DNA of 64,000 nt from Nectonema munidae (GCA_030549495.1 JAUIRK010000172.1:1-64000); one strand, 5' to 3'; shown: positions 11,801 to 23,080, numbered from the stretch's first letter. Notes: generated by a model not told the origin, from the sequence alone. Made by a program: numbers and translations.

Positions 11801-14516
11801 ATTCCTTTAAATTTACGCAAGAAAGAATCAAATGCATAGTTAACATTAGTGAGCAAGAAAATGTTGGAAAAATCAGCATTAGATCATCTAGATAGGAAAC
11901 TATTTATATTTTGATTACAATATGACAGTTTTTGAGTAGGATCAGAATCATTTGATTGTCTTTTAGTGAAATAAGGATTGGCAAATGATAGGACCAAAAT
12001 GATCTGGGAGATCAGATAAAACATTGTCAATGGTGGAGGCAGAATTATGAGTAGGATTTGGTTATTAAAGGGTAGAGGCCAAAATGCAGTAGGCTAGGGT
12101 AATAATTCATTACAATGAATATCCTTGAAGTAATTTATCTTAAAATCCCCACACATAATGGTTTTAGTATCGGATTTTAGAAAATATACTTTATTAAAAT
12201 GAAAGAAAGAAAATAATTGATTTCGGATGATGGAGGTCGGTATATTACACATATATTTAGAGAATTTTAAGAGCAGGTAATCACAAACATTTACACCAGA
12301 TGTGCTTGAATCACAGAGTAAAAGTCTAAATGAGTTTTTATAAAAAATTAACAAGAAGAAAAAGATATTTCATATTTTAAAAATTGACCAGGCTGCCAAA
12401 TTTCCGTTAAAACAATGACGTGAAGAGAATATATGGCTCTCGATGCCAGAAGAATAAGTAAATGTCCAAAATTAGCAGTAAGGCTCCCAACATTGATATA
12501 ACATGCTGAGAGAAGTTTCATCAAAAAAGTTGTCTTGAAAGTGTCCTCAGGAAAAATGTAATCAGTGGGTGTTGTAGAAAAATTATTACTATTGGAAAGA
12601 TTGTTAAGCATATCAGAAATGTCATTAACCGATGTAGTAAAATCTTTGGTACGTGTTATAGTATTGCTAATATCATTACAGCTTATTGGCATATGTGTTG
12701 AGAGAGTTCAAAGAATCTTCATCACGGTTTTTCAAATTAACTCTAATTTTATCGAGAGAATGACAAAATTTTGAGTTCTCTGCATGATTGAACTCAAATT
12801 TGCTTTTTGAGCATAAAATGCAAAAATGTTTATCCTGCTTATTGTTACATTCTATGGAATTGTGATTTAAGCCACGATGTTTTAAGCAATTATAACACGT
12901 TTCAATATATGAATGAAACGACCTAGTTCTGAAAGCCATTGAATCAATAAAAATATGCTATTTTTTTATAAAATGTTCCAACAAATGAAGAGGATACTTT
13001 GAATACTAAGTAACATAATCCAGACACTTTATTTTTGAGTTTACAAATTTTTAAAGAGAGATTCCTTGGCAATACCATTTTGCATACAAATAGTCTCAGT
13101 GTAATATTTCAAATCATAAGAATCATCAACTCTATAAATTATGAGAGCTGGTATGCGAGGGGTAGGATAACTACATTCCAGTTTGTTTAGAAAAAGTTTG
13201 TTTTTTTCAGATTGAAAGAAATAGTGTCATAAGAAGAAACACTTTTTAAACGTAGTAGACTTAAAAGTATTTTTCGCACGAGATAGTTTAAGATTAATCA
13301 ATTCTTTAGTGTTGGATTTATCATTCACATTAAAAATTTTTTGTATCTTAACTGTGAGAGAAGCATTAAATAAATATTTAGGATCATTATTTAGAATGCT
13401 AGAATTGGCAACAACTTCAGAGTAATAAGAGGTTCCTTATAAATGTTTTCACTCGGAGAATTGAGCACAGATTTTTCAAATAATTTTTCAATTTTATCAC
13501 AAATAGATTTCTCATTTATAACATCATTTATAAGGTCAGCATCTAACTTTAATTTAATCTCTTTTTTAGATAGCGTTTTAATTTTTTAATTTATTAAGTT
13601 TATCAATTATATCAGACATTCTGTTTGTACATTAACAATAATACAAAAAAAACGCATGTAAATGAAAAATTAGATAAATGAAATATTGATAAAATACTTG
13701 AATCGGGAATTTTTTGGTATCAATGATAAAACATGAAATGGAAATAAAAATAATAAAAATTAGAACACAAATTTCGAATCAATAGGATATACTTAATATT
13801 TCTTCGATGCTTTGTGCTTTATATTTGTCTTCAAGTGTAAATTTCCACTTTGAAATGATCTTTTTTGCTTTTAAACTAACAATGTAATTGCACAGAAAAA
13901 ACAGTCGCCATTATGGAAACTTGATAGCGTTTCCTCCATGTTTTGAGAGGAAAACACTTCACTCTTTCCATATGCTGCACAATCATGTTAATGTAAGCAT
14001 GATGAAGCAACATAGAAGGAACAGTAATTATTTATTTTGTGAAATAATTTGTTGATGTGTGAATATTCTTCTGAATTTTTAAAATTCTATCAAAATTAAA
14101 ATCAAAACTTATTCAAAAAGATCAGCCTACGATTCGTTGTCAACAATCGAGAACTTAAAGGGTTAACGAAATTAATGGAATCATGCCTCGTTTTATGAAA
14201 CCTCATTGTTACTTACTTTTGATGAATGGTATTCTCTTTGGCTTCAATGATTGGATACAATTTTTTTAAAATTGCTTATTTTTTTACTTTTAAGTTTGTG
14301 AATGAAGTTTTGATTGGAGCTCCTTACACCGTGACTGAAGATCTTGTTAAGCACTTTGACATTTCCGTTATGTGTCACGGTGAAACATTTGTTACGAATG
14401 ATGAAAACATACTAGATCCTTTTGCCTATCCCAAAAAGCACAGCATCTTTCAGATCGTGAATAGTCACAACAAATTAAGGACTTCCAAAGTTTTGGAAAG
14501 AATCATAAAAAAACAG
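5895..14516 (+). CDS. PCYT2: Ethanolamine-phosphate cytidylyltransferase, C-terminal half
   Basis: The protein makes CDP-ethanolamine from CTP and phosphoethanolamine, the rate-limiting step of the Kennedy route to phosphatidylethanolamine; the family is cytosolic. Four exons with consistent GT-AG junctions and phases were read: 5895-5974 (linker, KKIVQFSDGKE), 6033-6155 (VVYTSGAFDLFNIGHLDFL), 8990-9067 (RYKGANFPIMNLQERVLSVL) and 14295-14516 (VLIGAPYTVTEDLVKHFDI, then MCHGETF and a tail ending RIIKKQ). They align in order with the linker and second cytidylyltransferase domain of animal PCYT2. The first domain (about 200 residues) was not found and is probably upstream. One oddity: the HxGH nucleotide-binding motif reads NIGH. 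Introns are 58, 2834 and 5227 bp; the last carries an antisense LINE. All four exons lack stops, so the gene is probably live. Confidence 0.9.
6220..6262. repeat. hAT-like element end with GTCGGAG motif
   Basis: CAGGGATTGGGAGTCGGAGG resembles ends of non-autonomous hAT elements that carry GGAGTCGG repeats. A similar end, CAAGGCTTGGGAGTAGGAG followed by TCGGAG, is at 31790-31815. No paired terminus or target duplication was seen at either place. This copy lies in the PCYT2 intron just after the exon at 6033-6155. Confidence 0.4.
6626..6982. mobile_element. hAT-type MITE, 357 bp, with 8-bp target duplication
   Basis: The left end CAGGGGTGCACATCC and the right end GGATGTGCGCCCCTG are near-perfect inverted repeats, each followed inward by a C/G-run and AATT. 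ATGCAAAT occurs directly outside both ends (6618-6625 and 6983-6990), a perfect 8-bp duplication as hAT transposases make. No coding capacity. It sits in the PCYT2 intron and a related end is found at 55405-55462. Confidence 0.88.
7226..7353. mobile_element. piggyBac-like MITE, 128 bp
   Basis: The ends read TTGAACCCTTTAAGGAC and, inverted, TTAACCCTTTAAAGAC. The CCCTTT start next to TTAA is the piggyBac signature; the left TTAA has one change. Inside is an inverted pair around AAAGTGTATGCTTTTA and TAAAAGCATAGGCAC. No coding capacity. Confidence 0.7.
9337..9500. repeat. Fold-back element, arms about 50 bp
   Basis: The left arm (about 9339-9389) and right arm (about 9449-9498) are inverted copies sharing AAATATTTATTCTTTTTAAA and CGTTACTTTTAG. 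About 60 bp separate them, so the whole folds into a long hairpin. It is probably a small MITE. It lies in the large PCYT2 intron; no target duplication was identified. Confidence 0.75.
10041..10156. repeat. Hairpin MITE, arms about 42 bp
   Basis: The left arm (10041-10083) contains GTGCAAACGACAAAAG and the right arm (10115-10156) contains CTTTTGTCGTTTGCAC, a perfect 16-bp inverted match. The pairing extends outward through GGAGAAAA/TTTTCTCC and AAATGG/CCATTT with small internal mismatches. The loop is purine-rich. It looks like a tiny palindromic transposon remnant. Confidence 0.8.
10256..10352. repeat. GGGAACCGG-rich hAT-like terminus
   Basis: The stretch carries repeated CCGGGAAC/GGTTCCC words (ACCGGGAACGTCCCGG, AGAACCGGGAGC) and ends AAACCCTAA. 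Read inverted it starts TTAGGGTTTGCTCCCGGTTC, like the ends of some hAT elements with G/C-rich subterminal repeats. Only one end is present, next to the 3' side of the LINE. Confidence 0.4.
10480..12692 (-). pseudogene. LINE ORF2 relic: endonuclease and reverse transcriptase
   Basis: Endonuclease: ACYINVGSLTANFGHLLIL and VIVLTEIW (about 12560-12400) match the 'N-x-x-SL...L-T-E-x-W' start of APE endonucleases, and MCGDFKINYF (about 12150) matches the GDFN motif. Reverse transcriptase: SGVPQGSI and LYADDVC (10872-10609) are motifs B and C, with the two catalytic aspartates present. The thumb follows with WCDNNLFKLNTQKSVYML. The palm block before motif B is largely lost, and stops and frameshifts separate the parts, so no active protein is expected. 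Confidence 0.85.
12676..13621 (-). pseudogene. LINE ORF1 relic with Cys/His zinc knuckles
   Basis: The frame starts at a methionine near 13621 (MSDIIDKLNKLKN), is interrupted, and ends with a clear open piece at 12939-12676. This piece contains CYNCLKHRGLNHNSIEC and, shortly after, FCILCSKSK with a later His and Cys, the clustered Cys/His knuckles found at the C-terminus of ORF1 in Jockey-, I- and CR1-type LINEs. ORF1 proteins bind the element's RNA. The piece is followed directly by the endonuclease-bearing ORF2, as expected. Confidence 0.7.
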
Positions 14517-17500
14517 GTAACACGCACAATGCACATATGTTCTTCAGAAGTGTCATCATATTTGATTGACATGCCGCTTTCCAAATTTTTTATATTTCAA
14601 AAAGCCTCATGCTATTTAATTTGCGAAAAAATGTTAAATTTAAAATTGAACTAACTATTTTCCCATGCTAGAATAAAATAAGGAAGAAAGAAAGAAGAAA
14701 ATTTAAATTGTAAAGACAAAACAACTTCATAATTTAAACAATTGTGTTAAAGCAGTTTGCAATAGTTCTCTTAGATGTTGATTGAGTTTCCCTTAAAAAT
14801 ATGTGCAATAATCGTGTAATTTATTGTAAATATTTGTCTCAAATTTTAATTGTCTTAATTTTGCTAAAAATTATAGAAATTTCAATTGAAAAAGATATAT
14901 AAAGAGAGCTGCCTTAAACATCATCAAAAACTTTCATGTGAGCATTGCCAAACTTGACTTCGTAAATGTCTTTCTTCTTGTGTATGCACGCACAGAATGC
15001 CAAACGTAGGTTTTAATGCCATACATTTTTATTTACTGGCCAAGGTATTTATGTTTTATTTTGCTCATTATCCGCTGTTCCTTAGTCTACTGTTAAGAGA
15101 CTAAGTATTTGTGCTCAAAGGGATCATTGGTGAACGTGTGGGGTGATATTTTGTTGAAAAAGTCACTCTGATGCACAAAACCCTTTCAATGTTGCTGCCA
15201 CTAAAGCAGCCTTATTTCATTAAAGTCGCAAAAAAACAAGTTAATCCTTGAAACAACTATTTATGAGGTTATTTTAGATTAATTGTTTGAATTCTTTATT
15301 CACTATTTATCAATGGATTAATATTTTCAAATCGATTCATATCGATCGATTTAATCTTGATAAAAAGACGCAATATCAAGTTTTCTGCTTTCGATTTTGT
15401 GACGTATGGCGATTTTTGATTACCTGTAAATGATGAAGGACCGTCAACCCATAAAATACGTGGAACGAATTTATTAATACAATACTAAGCATGATTTATA
15501 AAAGTTGTGGGTGTCAGACATTTGGGAGCCCAATTTTTCGTTGTTCTTGTTGGCCGCCGAATTACGCTATCTCAATATCACTCTAACTGGTCAGTCCAAA
15601 ACACATTTTTATTTGAAAGTGAGTAAACACTTTTCTATCCCCATATTGCCCACACTGTTAGGGTTGGCCCCCAGATTATTCTATCTCATCATTATTAGCG
15701 TCGTTCACACTCAAGCTGTTTTTTGTCAACATGTTTGCAAATCTCGCAATAAAAAGTGTTGATACTCAAAAAATTGAGAAAATAATTTTGGAATTTATAA
15801 ACTCTGGATAGCGAATCCAACATCATTCATATTTGCATTAATATGCATACTTCCTCAGGGCACTACAAAATATGGGGGTTTGAATACGATTGTCTAGAGC
15901 TGACGCCCCTAAATGATGGCTTGTTAACAAGAAATTTGATACGCGAAATTTTATGCGAAACTAAATCTTCTGTTCCGATTACTATTCAAAATTAAAAAGT
16001 CGGATGCATTCCACGCTCTCATATGGTTGTGTGGCGCCCAGAGGAAAAGTTTTATTACTCAACAGGTAATAGTGTAACTGGTATGTTACGCATAGCCTTT
16101 TTATTGTTAAAGAAATTTTAAACATCCATTAGAATTGGTATCAAATTTTAAAAGTTTTTTCTCATTTGTATCATTTGAGGTGCATTCCATGTATTTTTAT
16201 ATGTGTTGAGCCTGGGCATAAGCCCCCTTTGTCCCCATATGTGAGGGCTCTGCATCGATTGCTATATAATGAGGAAGGCATCTACCTAGACTCTCGCAAT
16301 TAAAGGAGGTTCTTATTTTTGATCTAAGCATAAATCTGACTTTTGGCAAGGTGTATTTTTGTGAAACTGCTTTTTCTGCTCCAACATCTCTCAAATGGAA
16401 AAAGCAGTCAACTTTAAGCTGTAGCTGGAGATATTCAACCAAGGCTCAATTTTAAATTATAGGTAAACAGACACACCCAACTCAATGGCAGCTCATTACA
16501 ATTTGTCTTTTATGAATGGTGAATTATATTTTATATAAATCTGAATCAGACACTGTGATTTTTTATTTAATCTTTATATATCCCAACTCTAGTCTTCGTA
16601 AAGTTATAATCCGGTTTGCTGAGTCGGAGATGTAATTTTCTTTATCATCATCCGTGATTTTGTGCAAAATTGTTAAGACTCCTTTTTTAAAAAATTTAGA
16701 AAAAATGATTTGAAGTTATTTGTTAAAAATTTAACATCTTTAGCTCAAGTTTTTAAAGGTTTAAAATTTTTTAAAGGACCGATTGCCACAGTGAAAGGGT
16801 TCACTGATTCTTAGTTGGCCACCTCTGCTTTAGATGGGAAGATTTCGCCTGAGCTAAATTTCAAAATAAGATTTTTTATCCTTATCCTATTATTTTCTTT
16901 TCTAGAATTCGATACACAGAAAGAAATGAATGCAAGATTTGGATGAGTGAAATGATATGATCCGACACCCCTCTCTCTCACAATCTTTTTTATGTTTTAT
17001 CTAAACTTAAATAAATTTTTTGCCTCTTTCCTAAAGATAAAAATTCTTTATCTTCTTAGCAAAAATTATTGTATTATTTTTAAAAAATAGGTTTGGTAAA
17101 AGCAGGCTCAAAATATTAGAGAACGTCGGTTCCCTTTGCTTCTTAAATATTAGTTTAATCTTTGTTAAGTATTCTTGAGATTAATAGTGTCGGAAACAAG
17201 GAAGAGAGATATGCGTTGTTCCATTTTTCAATGTGAGTAAAAAGCGCTTTTGAAAATAGGGTTTAAAAGAAGTGGGAGGGCAATTAAATTCTCGACGATA
17301 CCATGTCTTTTTCAGGTAACAATTTTAAAGACTGAATTAACTCTTTTATACAGAGTATAAAAACGTGCGGAATGTAAGTTTTGTTTGTGTATATAATAAC
17401 AGGAGTTTGTGTAATGAAAGTACTTGGGTGTGAGTTTGCGGTTGCGCGTGTAAGCTATTTGACGTTTAGCCATATTACGGGGATAGCCTTGTATATGTTG

Positions 17501-18359
17501 ATGGACTTGCGGTTTCGTGGTGAGTACTAACCTTCACGGAAGAGGAAATTTTCGCGCGAGAAGGTGCAAAGCATTTTGGTGTTTTCGTGGTTTGGGTTAT
17601 TTTTAATGTGTTCTATGGTCATGTTTGGATTTTTTGCACCGCGGTTTTTGCAGTTCATTTATTTAACACAATTTTTTAATTCCCTCTTAGATTTTCTTAA
17701 GGGTCGGTTTTTGTATATAGATTCTTTACTGATCACATTCTTTCTGAATGCAGGAAAATAAATATACAATATCGTAAAGTCAAATACTGTTTAGGTAAGA
17801 TACTGTATATGGTAGATTTAACTTGTCTTGCAACGTATTTTCTCAATATGCATGTCAAAAAATTTCAAGAGTGTTCACTTGATTGGTGAAACGTCTAAAT
17901 TTGGATCTCTAATGACAAATCGAAATGGGGTTGAAATCGTGTAATTCCACCACAGTGTGACCTAGAGGTGATCGTCCATACAATCACCACCACGAAAATG
18001 GACTTCATCAGCTGTGTTTTTCCAACTATTTAGATAACGCTTCTTTGAATGCCTTCATTATTCCCAATAATAAATGCGAGGTAACTAATTTTTATTGTAA
18101 GAAAGGAATTTTTAAAATTTTTTCCTTACAAACTACATGAAAGTGAGGTCTACAATCAGTGAATCAAATTGTAATATAAAAGCTCTCCTTAATTTTTATG
18201 GACCTTCTGAAAGAACATTATCATTTTCTCAATCAAGAAACTGTTTGTAATTATTGTGCTTCTTCAAAACAGTGTTACACATGTAAAATAGTTATATGCA
18301 TGTTTCACTCTTATTTAGTTTGCCTGTAATGCACGAAAATACGTGAATGTTTTTTATTA
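14517..18359. other. Mostly non-coding stretch after the last firm PCYT2 exon
   Basis: Apart from the tentative PCYT2 exon at 16906-16960, no conserved coding signal was recognised. Short open frames at 15505-15762, 16197-16442 and 17564-17761 have no recognisable motifs. A GC-richer patch at 16200-16260 (CCTGGGCATAAGCCCCC) looks like the end of a transposon but has no visible partner. Confidence 0.45.
16906..16960 (+). CDS. PCYT2: Possible terminal exon of PCYT2
   Basis: After a good acceptor (TTTTCTAG at 16898-16905), one frame reads IRYTERNECK and ends at a TGA (16958-16960). This lines up position by position with the conserved LEYEARNQKK that follows the last domain in vertebrate PCYT2. 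An AATAAA lies about 60 bp downstream. Against it, the preceding exon (donor at 14517) ends in phase 0, whereas this frame needs two carried-over bases. In phase 0 the exon would give only seven residues and a stop. It is therefore a candidate, not a firm call. Confidence 0.3.
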
Positions 18360-19010
18360 CAATCAAAAACGAGTTTTTTGAGAAAATTGGTATTTTCAGA
18401 ATTTGATTATTCCTGAGATGTCAAATTTGATTGATAATTCTGCACATTCTTGCACCGTAATTGTGAAAACTAAGTCCAAAAAGGAAATCAGCATGGAAAT
18501 GTGGTATAATATGTATATATATTATTGAGAATGTAAATAATATTCTAGGAAATAGTTTTTATTTGTCAACCACAAATATGATTAACTAATTTCAAAAAAT
18601 TAATCGAGAAATAAAATCAGCATGCTCGATTTATTCAAAAAATTCTAATTTTAATGAAAATTTAGATAAATGCGACTCTTTCTTAGACGTAAACTGCAAA
18701 TTTAATTGACACTTTAAGACATTTCCAAATCCTAATTGCTAAAACTGAGTTGAGAAAGTAAATCAGCTTGGTCGATTTGTCATAAAAAATATACCTTGTT
18801 TAAAATTTAATTAATATGGAGAAAAATTGATTGAAATTTTCCGACGTTTTGACAAACTAATTGCAAAAAATGACTGCGAAATTTAGATTTGCATGCTTGA
18901 TTTAGTATAAATATGTGAATTTTTTATTTGAATTATATTCTTGGATATAATTTTAGGCGTAAACGGCATATTTGATTGACACTTTCAGAGATTTAACTCA
19001 AGATTGGATT
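18360..19010. repeat. Degenerate satellite, about 150-bp monomer
   Basis: Four to five diverged units follow one another. Each has, in order, ATTTGATTGACACTTT, a CAAATCCTAATTGC-like block, GAAATAAAATCAGCATG, a CGATTTAGTATAAA-like block and an AT-rich spacer. The unit is about 150 bp and varies in length. The same family recurs at 42690-43085 and 44675-45545. The start (about 18360-18500) also shares the longer leader AGTTTTTTGAGAAAAT with 42850. Confidence 0.7.
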
Positions 19011-19687
19011 TTTCAGTTTTAAACAGAAGAGCAAATTTTAGCATTTCTTCAATTTTAAATTGATGTTAATTTGTTTGTGTTTTATACATTTGTTACATTT
19101 ATAAAAAAAAGTTTCAAATTTTTATTTAATAAAGAAGTTTTTTCTAGTTGAATTTTATTTTTCATTGTACTATTGATGTTAGTTAATTTTAATTAATAAT
19201 GTTGATATTTTGACTTAATTTTTATAAAAGTTTTATAGACATCATTGTACTATTTTTACAATGAACAAGTGTCACATTAAGTCTTTTTATAAAATAAAGC
19301 AAGTACTTAAAGTTTTTAATTTTGATCATGATATTCTGTTAAGTTGAAATTTCACAGAAGTAGTAAATTCTGGATTTAATAGATTTACTATAAAAGTTAA
19401 TTTTAATGTTTTTTATCTTTATCCAATAAAATATAAACTCAGTCTTATTTTACACCTAAATTTAAATGTATGTATACGTATAGTTAAGAAATTGTTATCT
19501 TTTCATTCATAATAAAAATGATTGGATAAATTGGAAAAAACATAAATGATAAAAATTATTATTAAACAGTTTAGTATAAAATTTAGTTTAATACTAATTA
19601 AAACATTATAAATATCATCTGTAAAAGTGATGTGATGATATACGCATTTGCAATAAAAAATGCAAGCGATAGAAGATATGGTTGGTT
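19011..19687. other. AT-rich non-coding stretch
   Basis: No coding or repeat signal was recognised between the satellite and the SINE-like element. Confidence 0.4.
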
Positions 19688-19695
19688 GGAGATAT

Positions 19696-19854
19696 CAAAG
19701 CACTTTCAGCCGTAAGGCTATATGCTCGCATTATGCTTAAGATGGTAAATCACAATTTTGTGAATTTGTTTTTAGAGTTGGGAGCCTTGGGGATCGAACC
19801 CCTGACATTCAACTGTTAAGCTGAGAGGTACACCCTAACAACCATTGAGGCTCA
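19696..19854 (-). mobile_element. tRNA-derived SINE-like element
   Basis: On the minus strand the 5' part resembles a tRNA. It has GAGCCT pairing with AGGCTC as acceptor stem, a TTAACA loop with anticodon AAC as in tRNA-Val, and a good B box/T arm, AGGGGTTCGATCCCC. The anticodon stem is imperfect and the A box weak, so it is not a working tRNA. It continues about 80 bp beyond the tRNA part and is flanked by an identical GGAGATAT on both sides (19688-19695 and 19855-19862). Confidence 0.55.
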
Positions 19855-20058
19855 GGAGATATGATAGTGGAGTGTAACAATAAATATTTGTGCAGCAACG
19901 TGAAGTGATGAAGGAAAATAAATTCTCTAAGAAGATCTTTGGCAAAGATTTATGATCTTTATGAAAATGTGCAGTTTTTCTCCGTGTTCAGTGTTTCTCC
20001 TACAACCAAATTTGACGTAAATACTTTATTATGATTTGATACAATTTCTTTCCTTCTG

Positions 20059-20947
20059 TTGTCAAGTTTTTTTTACCTGTATGTCTCCACCTATAAAAAT
20101 CGTTCTCGTCTAAAGCTAAATTTGAAAAAGAAATTAAGTCTGATTAAAGATGCCTCTTCAAAGTCCAAACCTCCATTGAAATACCTCAGCAAAAAGTATG
20201 GTATTGGAGTGAGTACCGTATCAGACATCTTGAAAAAACAAAATTCCTATTCATCTCATTTCGAAAATTATGTTCACGAGGACAAAAAAAATGTTCAGTT
20301 AAATCTAAATATGAAGAAATCAATGATCTTACATGGACGTGGTTTCAGAAAGCAAGGGCGAAAAAGATCATTATTTCTGGGCCTATAATTTGTGATAACG
20401 CCTTAAATTACGCAAAAGAATTAGGCTTCACCGAATTCAAAGCATCCACAGATTGCTTAGCAACTTCTAAAGACCGTCTAACTATAATGCTTACTTTTAA
20501 TCAAACAGGTGAAAAACTAACCCTAACCCTCTTCATTGGTAATGGGGAAAGCTCAATGATCTTCCAGTGAGATGGGAACATAATAAAAATGAGTGGATGA
20601 CGTCTAAAATTTTTGTTCAATGGGTTGAAACACTTGATAAGGATATGAAGAGACAACAAAGAAACATTTTGCTGTTTCTTGATAACGCCCAATCACATCC
20701 TTTGGTAGAACTTGATAATGTAAAGTTAAAGATTTTACCTGCAAATACCGCATCATGTTTGCAGCCGTTAGATCACGGAATTATTCGCTCTTTTAAAGTG
20801 AATTACCGAAAGCAATTGAATTTGCACATTATTGCAAAAATGGAAAGTTTTCAGAATGCAAATGTTCTTGAAAAAACAGTCATTGTTTTAGATGGCATCT
20901 TTTGGATCAAGGAAGCATGGAATAGAAACTTCAACCATTTATTTTAA
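20059..20947 (+). pseudogene. Tigger/pogo-type transposase relic
   Basis: The N-terminal piece (20059-20388) has KYLSKKYGIGVSTVSDILKK, the CENP-B-like helix-turn-helix of TIGD/Tigger proteins. The middle (about 20390-20510) gives ISGPIICDNALNYAKELGF and then FKAST, followed directly by KDRLTIMLTFNQTGEKL. The block carrying the first catalytic aspartate (the DETG region) is deleted between them. The C-terminal piece (20567-20947) has NILLFLDNAQSHP with the second catalytic Asp, then ILPANTASCLQPLDHGIIRSF with the third. Frameshifts separate the pieces. No terminal inverted repeats were found. Confidence 0.85.
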
Positions 20948-21049
20948 GTATATTTTTTTTAGCATTTTACGATTTACACATTTAAATATATAATAAGGCT
21001 GGCAAGTTCTGGCAAGTTGTCTCCCCGGAGGTCTTGTCAGACCTCTGAT

Positions 21050-21525
21050 ACAATTTCACGTTGAATTCGTCGTTTTTCACTTTGAATTTGCCATTTTTGA
21101 CTTTGAATTCATACTCATATTTTTTCAATTAAATATTTTTATTTCAAATTAGTATGTCAAAAAAAATTAGTATCAAAAATTTTACTTAAAGTAAAAATAA
21201 CCTTTTTTTGATAAAAACGCTTATAAAAGTTGACAGTTTACTCAGTTAAAACTGCCTTAAAGTTAGTTTTTTATTTATAAAAATGGAAAATTTTAAAAAT
21301 TATTTTCCCAAATTAATAAACGTCATTAAATTAAATTCGCCTGTACAATAAATTAAACAAAACTTGTTTGGAATAATGATCAAAATTAGTTAGTTTATTA
21401 TCTTAGTTTTTTTTTTACAAAAAGCCTTTTGAATTAACATACTAATTTGAAATAAAAATATATTAATTGAAAAAATATGAGGACGAATTTAAAGTAAAAA
21501 GGACGAATTTAATGTGAAAATGGTA
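21050..21525. mobile_element. Fold-back/MITE, arms about 100 bp
   Basis: Sequence at about 21060-21165 recurs inverted at about 21438-21522. Shared blocks include TCATATTTTTTCAATTAA and TTTCAAATTAGTATGT. Outward of these, both arms hold two tandem copies of a TTCGTC-TTTTT-ACTTTGAATT-like word. The 270-bp centre is AT-rich and non-coding. It lies just downstream of the Tigger relic. Confidence 0.7.
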
Positions 21526-22189
21526 TATAAACACAACCAGCAAACATAGGCGTTACGAAGAGTGTTGATCTCTATTTACACAATTGGTATTTATCATCAT
21601 CTAAATCAAGGTGTAATTTGGACAAAGCGCAAAAGCCATATTATGAAAAAGGTATAAAAAAATTTACCTCTTGTGCTCATCCACTTTTTTACAGAGTTGT
21701 CATGATCGAGTTTAGCATACAAGGATCAAGAGTTAAAAAAGTTTTCAATTTAAGTTGCAGTTAAAATTTTTTCAAGCTTTATGTACCTGACAAATTTAAA
21801 ACTTATCAAATTCTTTTATTTATTCGGATTTGACATTTACAGCTTCAAATTCTTTAATTTGCTAAAATTTCAAAGTAAAAAATCAATGTTTTGAAGCAAG
21901 TTAATTATTTAGATTTAGATGCGATGTTTTTTATACCTATAGTAAGGGATCATCGAGGCGTGGAGAAAAAGAGCTTCCAAGCCACTGCTTTAAATGAACA
22001 ATATTAAAAATAATAAAAATTATAAAGTATACTATTTAACGAACATATGGAGTATTTATTGGCAAGATTAGATAAAGCAAACAAAACTTGATCATGTTGG
22101 ATTAGGATCTTTACGTTTTTTAAATATCGTTTTTTTACTCCGATATAATTTTACGGTAGGAAAAAATTAAAATATGGAATTTCTTTTCG
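21526..22189. other. Non-coding stretch between transposon relics
   Basis: No coding or repeat signal was recognised here. Confidence 0.4.
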
Positions 22190-23080
22190 AACGTTAACGT
22201 AGGCCACGGGAAGTATTAACATACGCGAATAATGTGAGGGGAACTGAAGTTTTATTCATCATTAAAAAAAATCTTTTATTTTTTTGGATTTTATGTATAG
22301 CAGCAGCATTGTCCATAATAAAGCAAACAACGTTATCATTTTCAGGTAGCTGTTGTTCTTTTAAAAAAAATAAAAGAATTTCAGAGTTGAGGGAACAGTT
22401 ATATGTTTTATAATGCAAAACTTTAGTAGAGTTAATTGCTAAGAGAAGCGTAGTGTTCTTGAATCTTTTGTTAGGTATAACAGTTATAGCTCTTTTACCT
22501 TTCTTTGACCTCGCATATGATCTCGTAGGATGAAAGTTAAAAACCGATCGATCTAAAAATATATACAAGCTGTGTTCTTTTGGAGCATTTCTTGTCATGG
22601 AGAAAGCGTATTCTTGCCTTAAATTTATACTCCCTTCCATGTTGACAGCTTCAATTTCCGTGCAAGACTATTTTACTATTTTAAATGCAATTTTGATTTC
22701 ATTCACGAGTTGATTTGTGAAACTAGAATAGTAAAATTTGATTCAAAGTTATATTTGTCTTTTAGCTTCTCCTTTTTTCCTGTAATGTGATTGTAGGCAT
22801 CTCTTTGACGAGTTTCTCGATATAATTGATTTTTTCTTCATCAAAAGAACTCCCTTTATGCCCTCCATGTTTTTTAAATACTCCATCATTATCACTGTTA
22901 CGATAAAGTATAGACTTGGCTGATGAGTATTTTAAAAATAAAATCTCTCTTCTGTCTTTTGAAAATGATCCATCAACTCCAACAGTCTTCCAAATGATGA
23001 TAAAAGATAACATTTTTTCAGGAAAGAATAATTCCTTCTCCCTAAAGATTGAAGATGAATTTATTTTCAATTCCAATTCT
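22190..23080 (-). pseudogene. Tc1/mariner-type transposase relic
   Basis: On the minus strand, the part near 23020-22780 gives KDRREILFLKYSSAKSI, KKHGGHKGSSF and EKLVKEMPTITLQE, the two-part helix-turn-helix of Tc1/mariner transposases. The open frame 22640-22194 continues with LYIFLDRSVFNFHPTRSYAR (first catalytic Asp), KKGKRAITVIPNKRFKNTT and VCFIMDNAAAIHK (second Asp), the DD(x)n spacing of the superfamily. The third acidic residue and the C-terminus are lost. A frameshift separates the two domains. A piggyBac-like MITE abuts the 5' side at 23081. Confidence 0.8.

Larger units (their letters stand above)
10440..13640 (-). mobile_element. Non-LTR retrotransposon (LINE), Jockey/CR1-like, degraded
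   Basis: In minus-strand order there is an ORF1 with zinc knuckles (13621-12676), an APE-type endonuclease (about 12560-12090), a linker (about 11790-11280) and a reverse transcriptase (about 10960-10480). The element lies antisense in the PCYT2 intron between the exons ending 9067 and starting 14295. Reading frames are interrupted many times. The reverse transcriptase continues past YADD into the thumb (about 10480), after which the sequence becomes non-coding. No clear poly(A) or microsatellite tail or target duplication was found. Confidence 0.85.

Noticed and set aside
19765-19854. Functional tRNA-Val gene
   Set aside because: Acceptor and T arms are good, but the anticodon stem has a short loop or mismatch and the A box is weak. 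The unit also continues as a longer element with flanking repeats.
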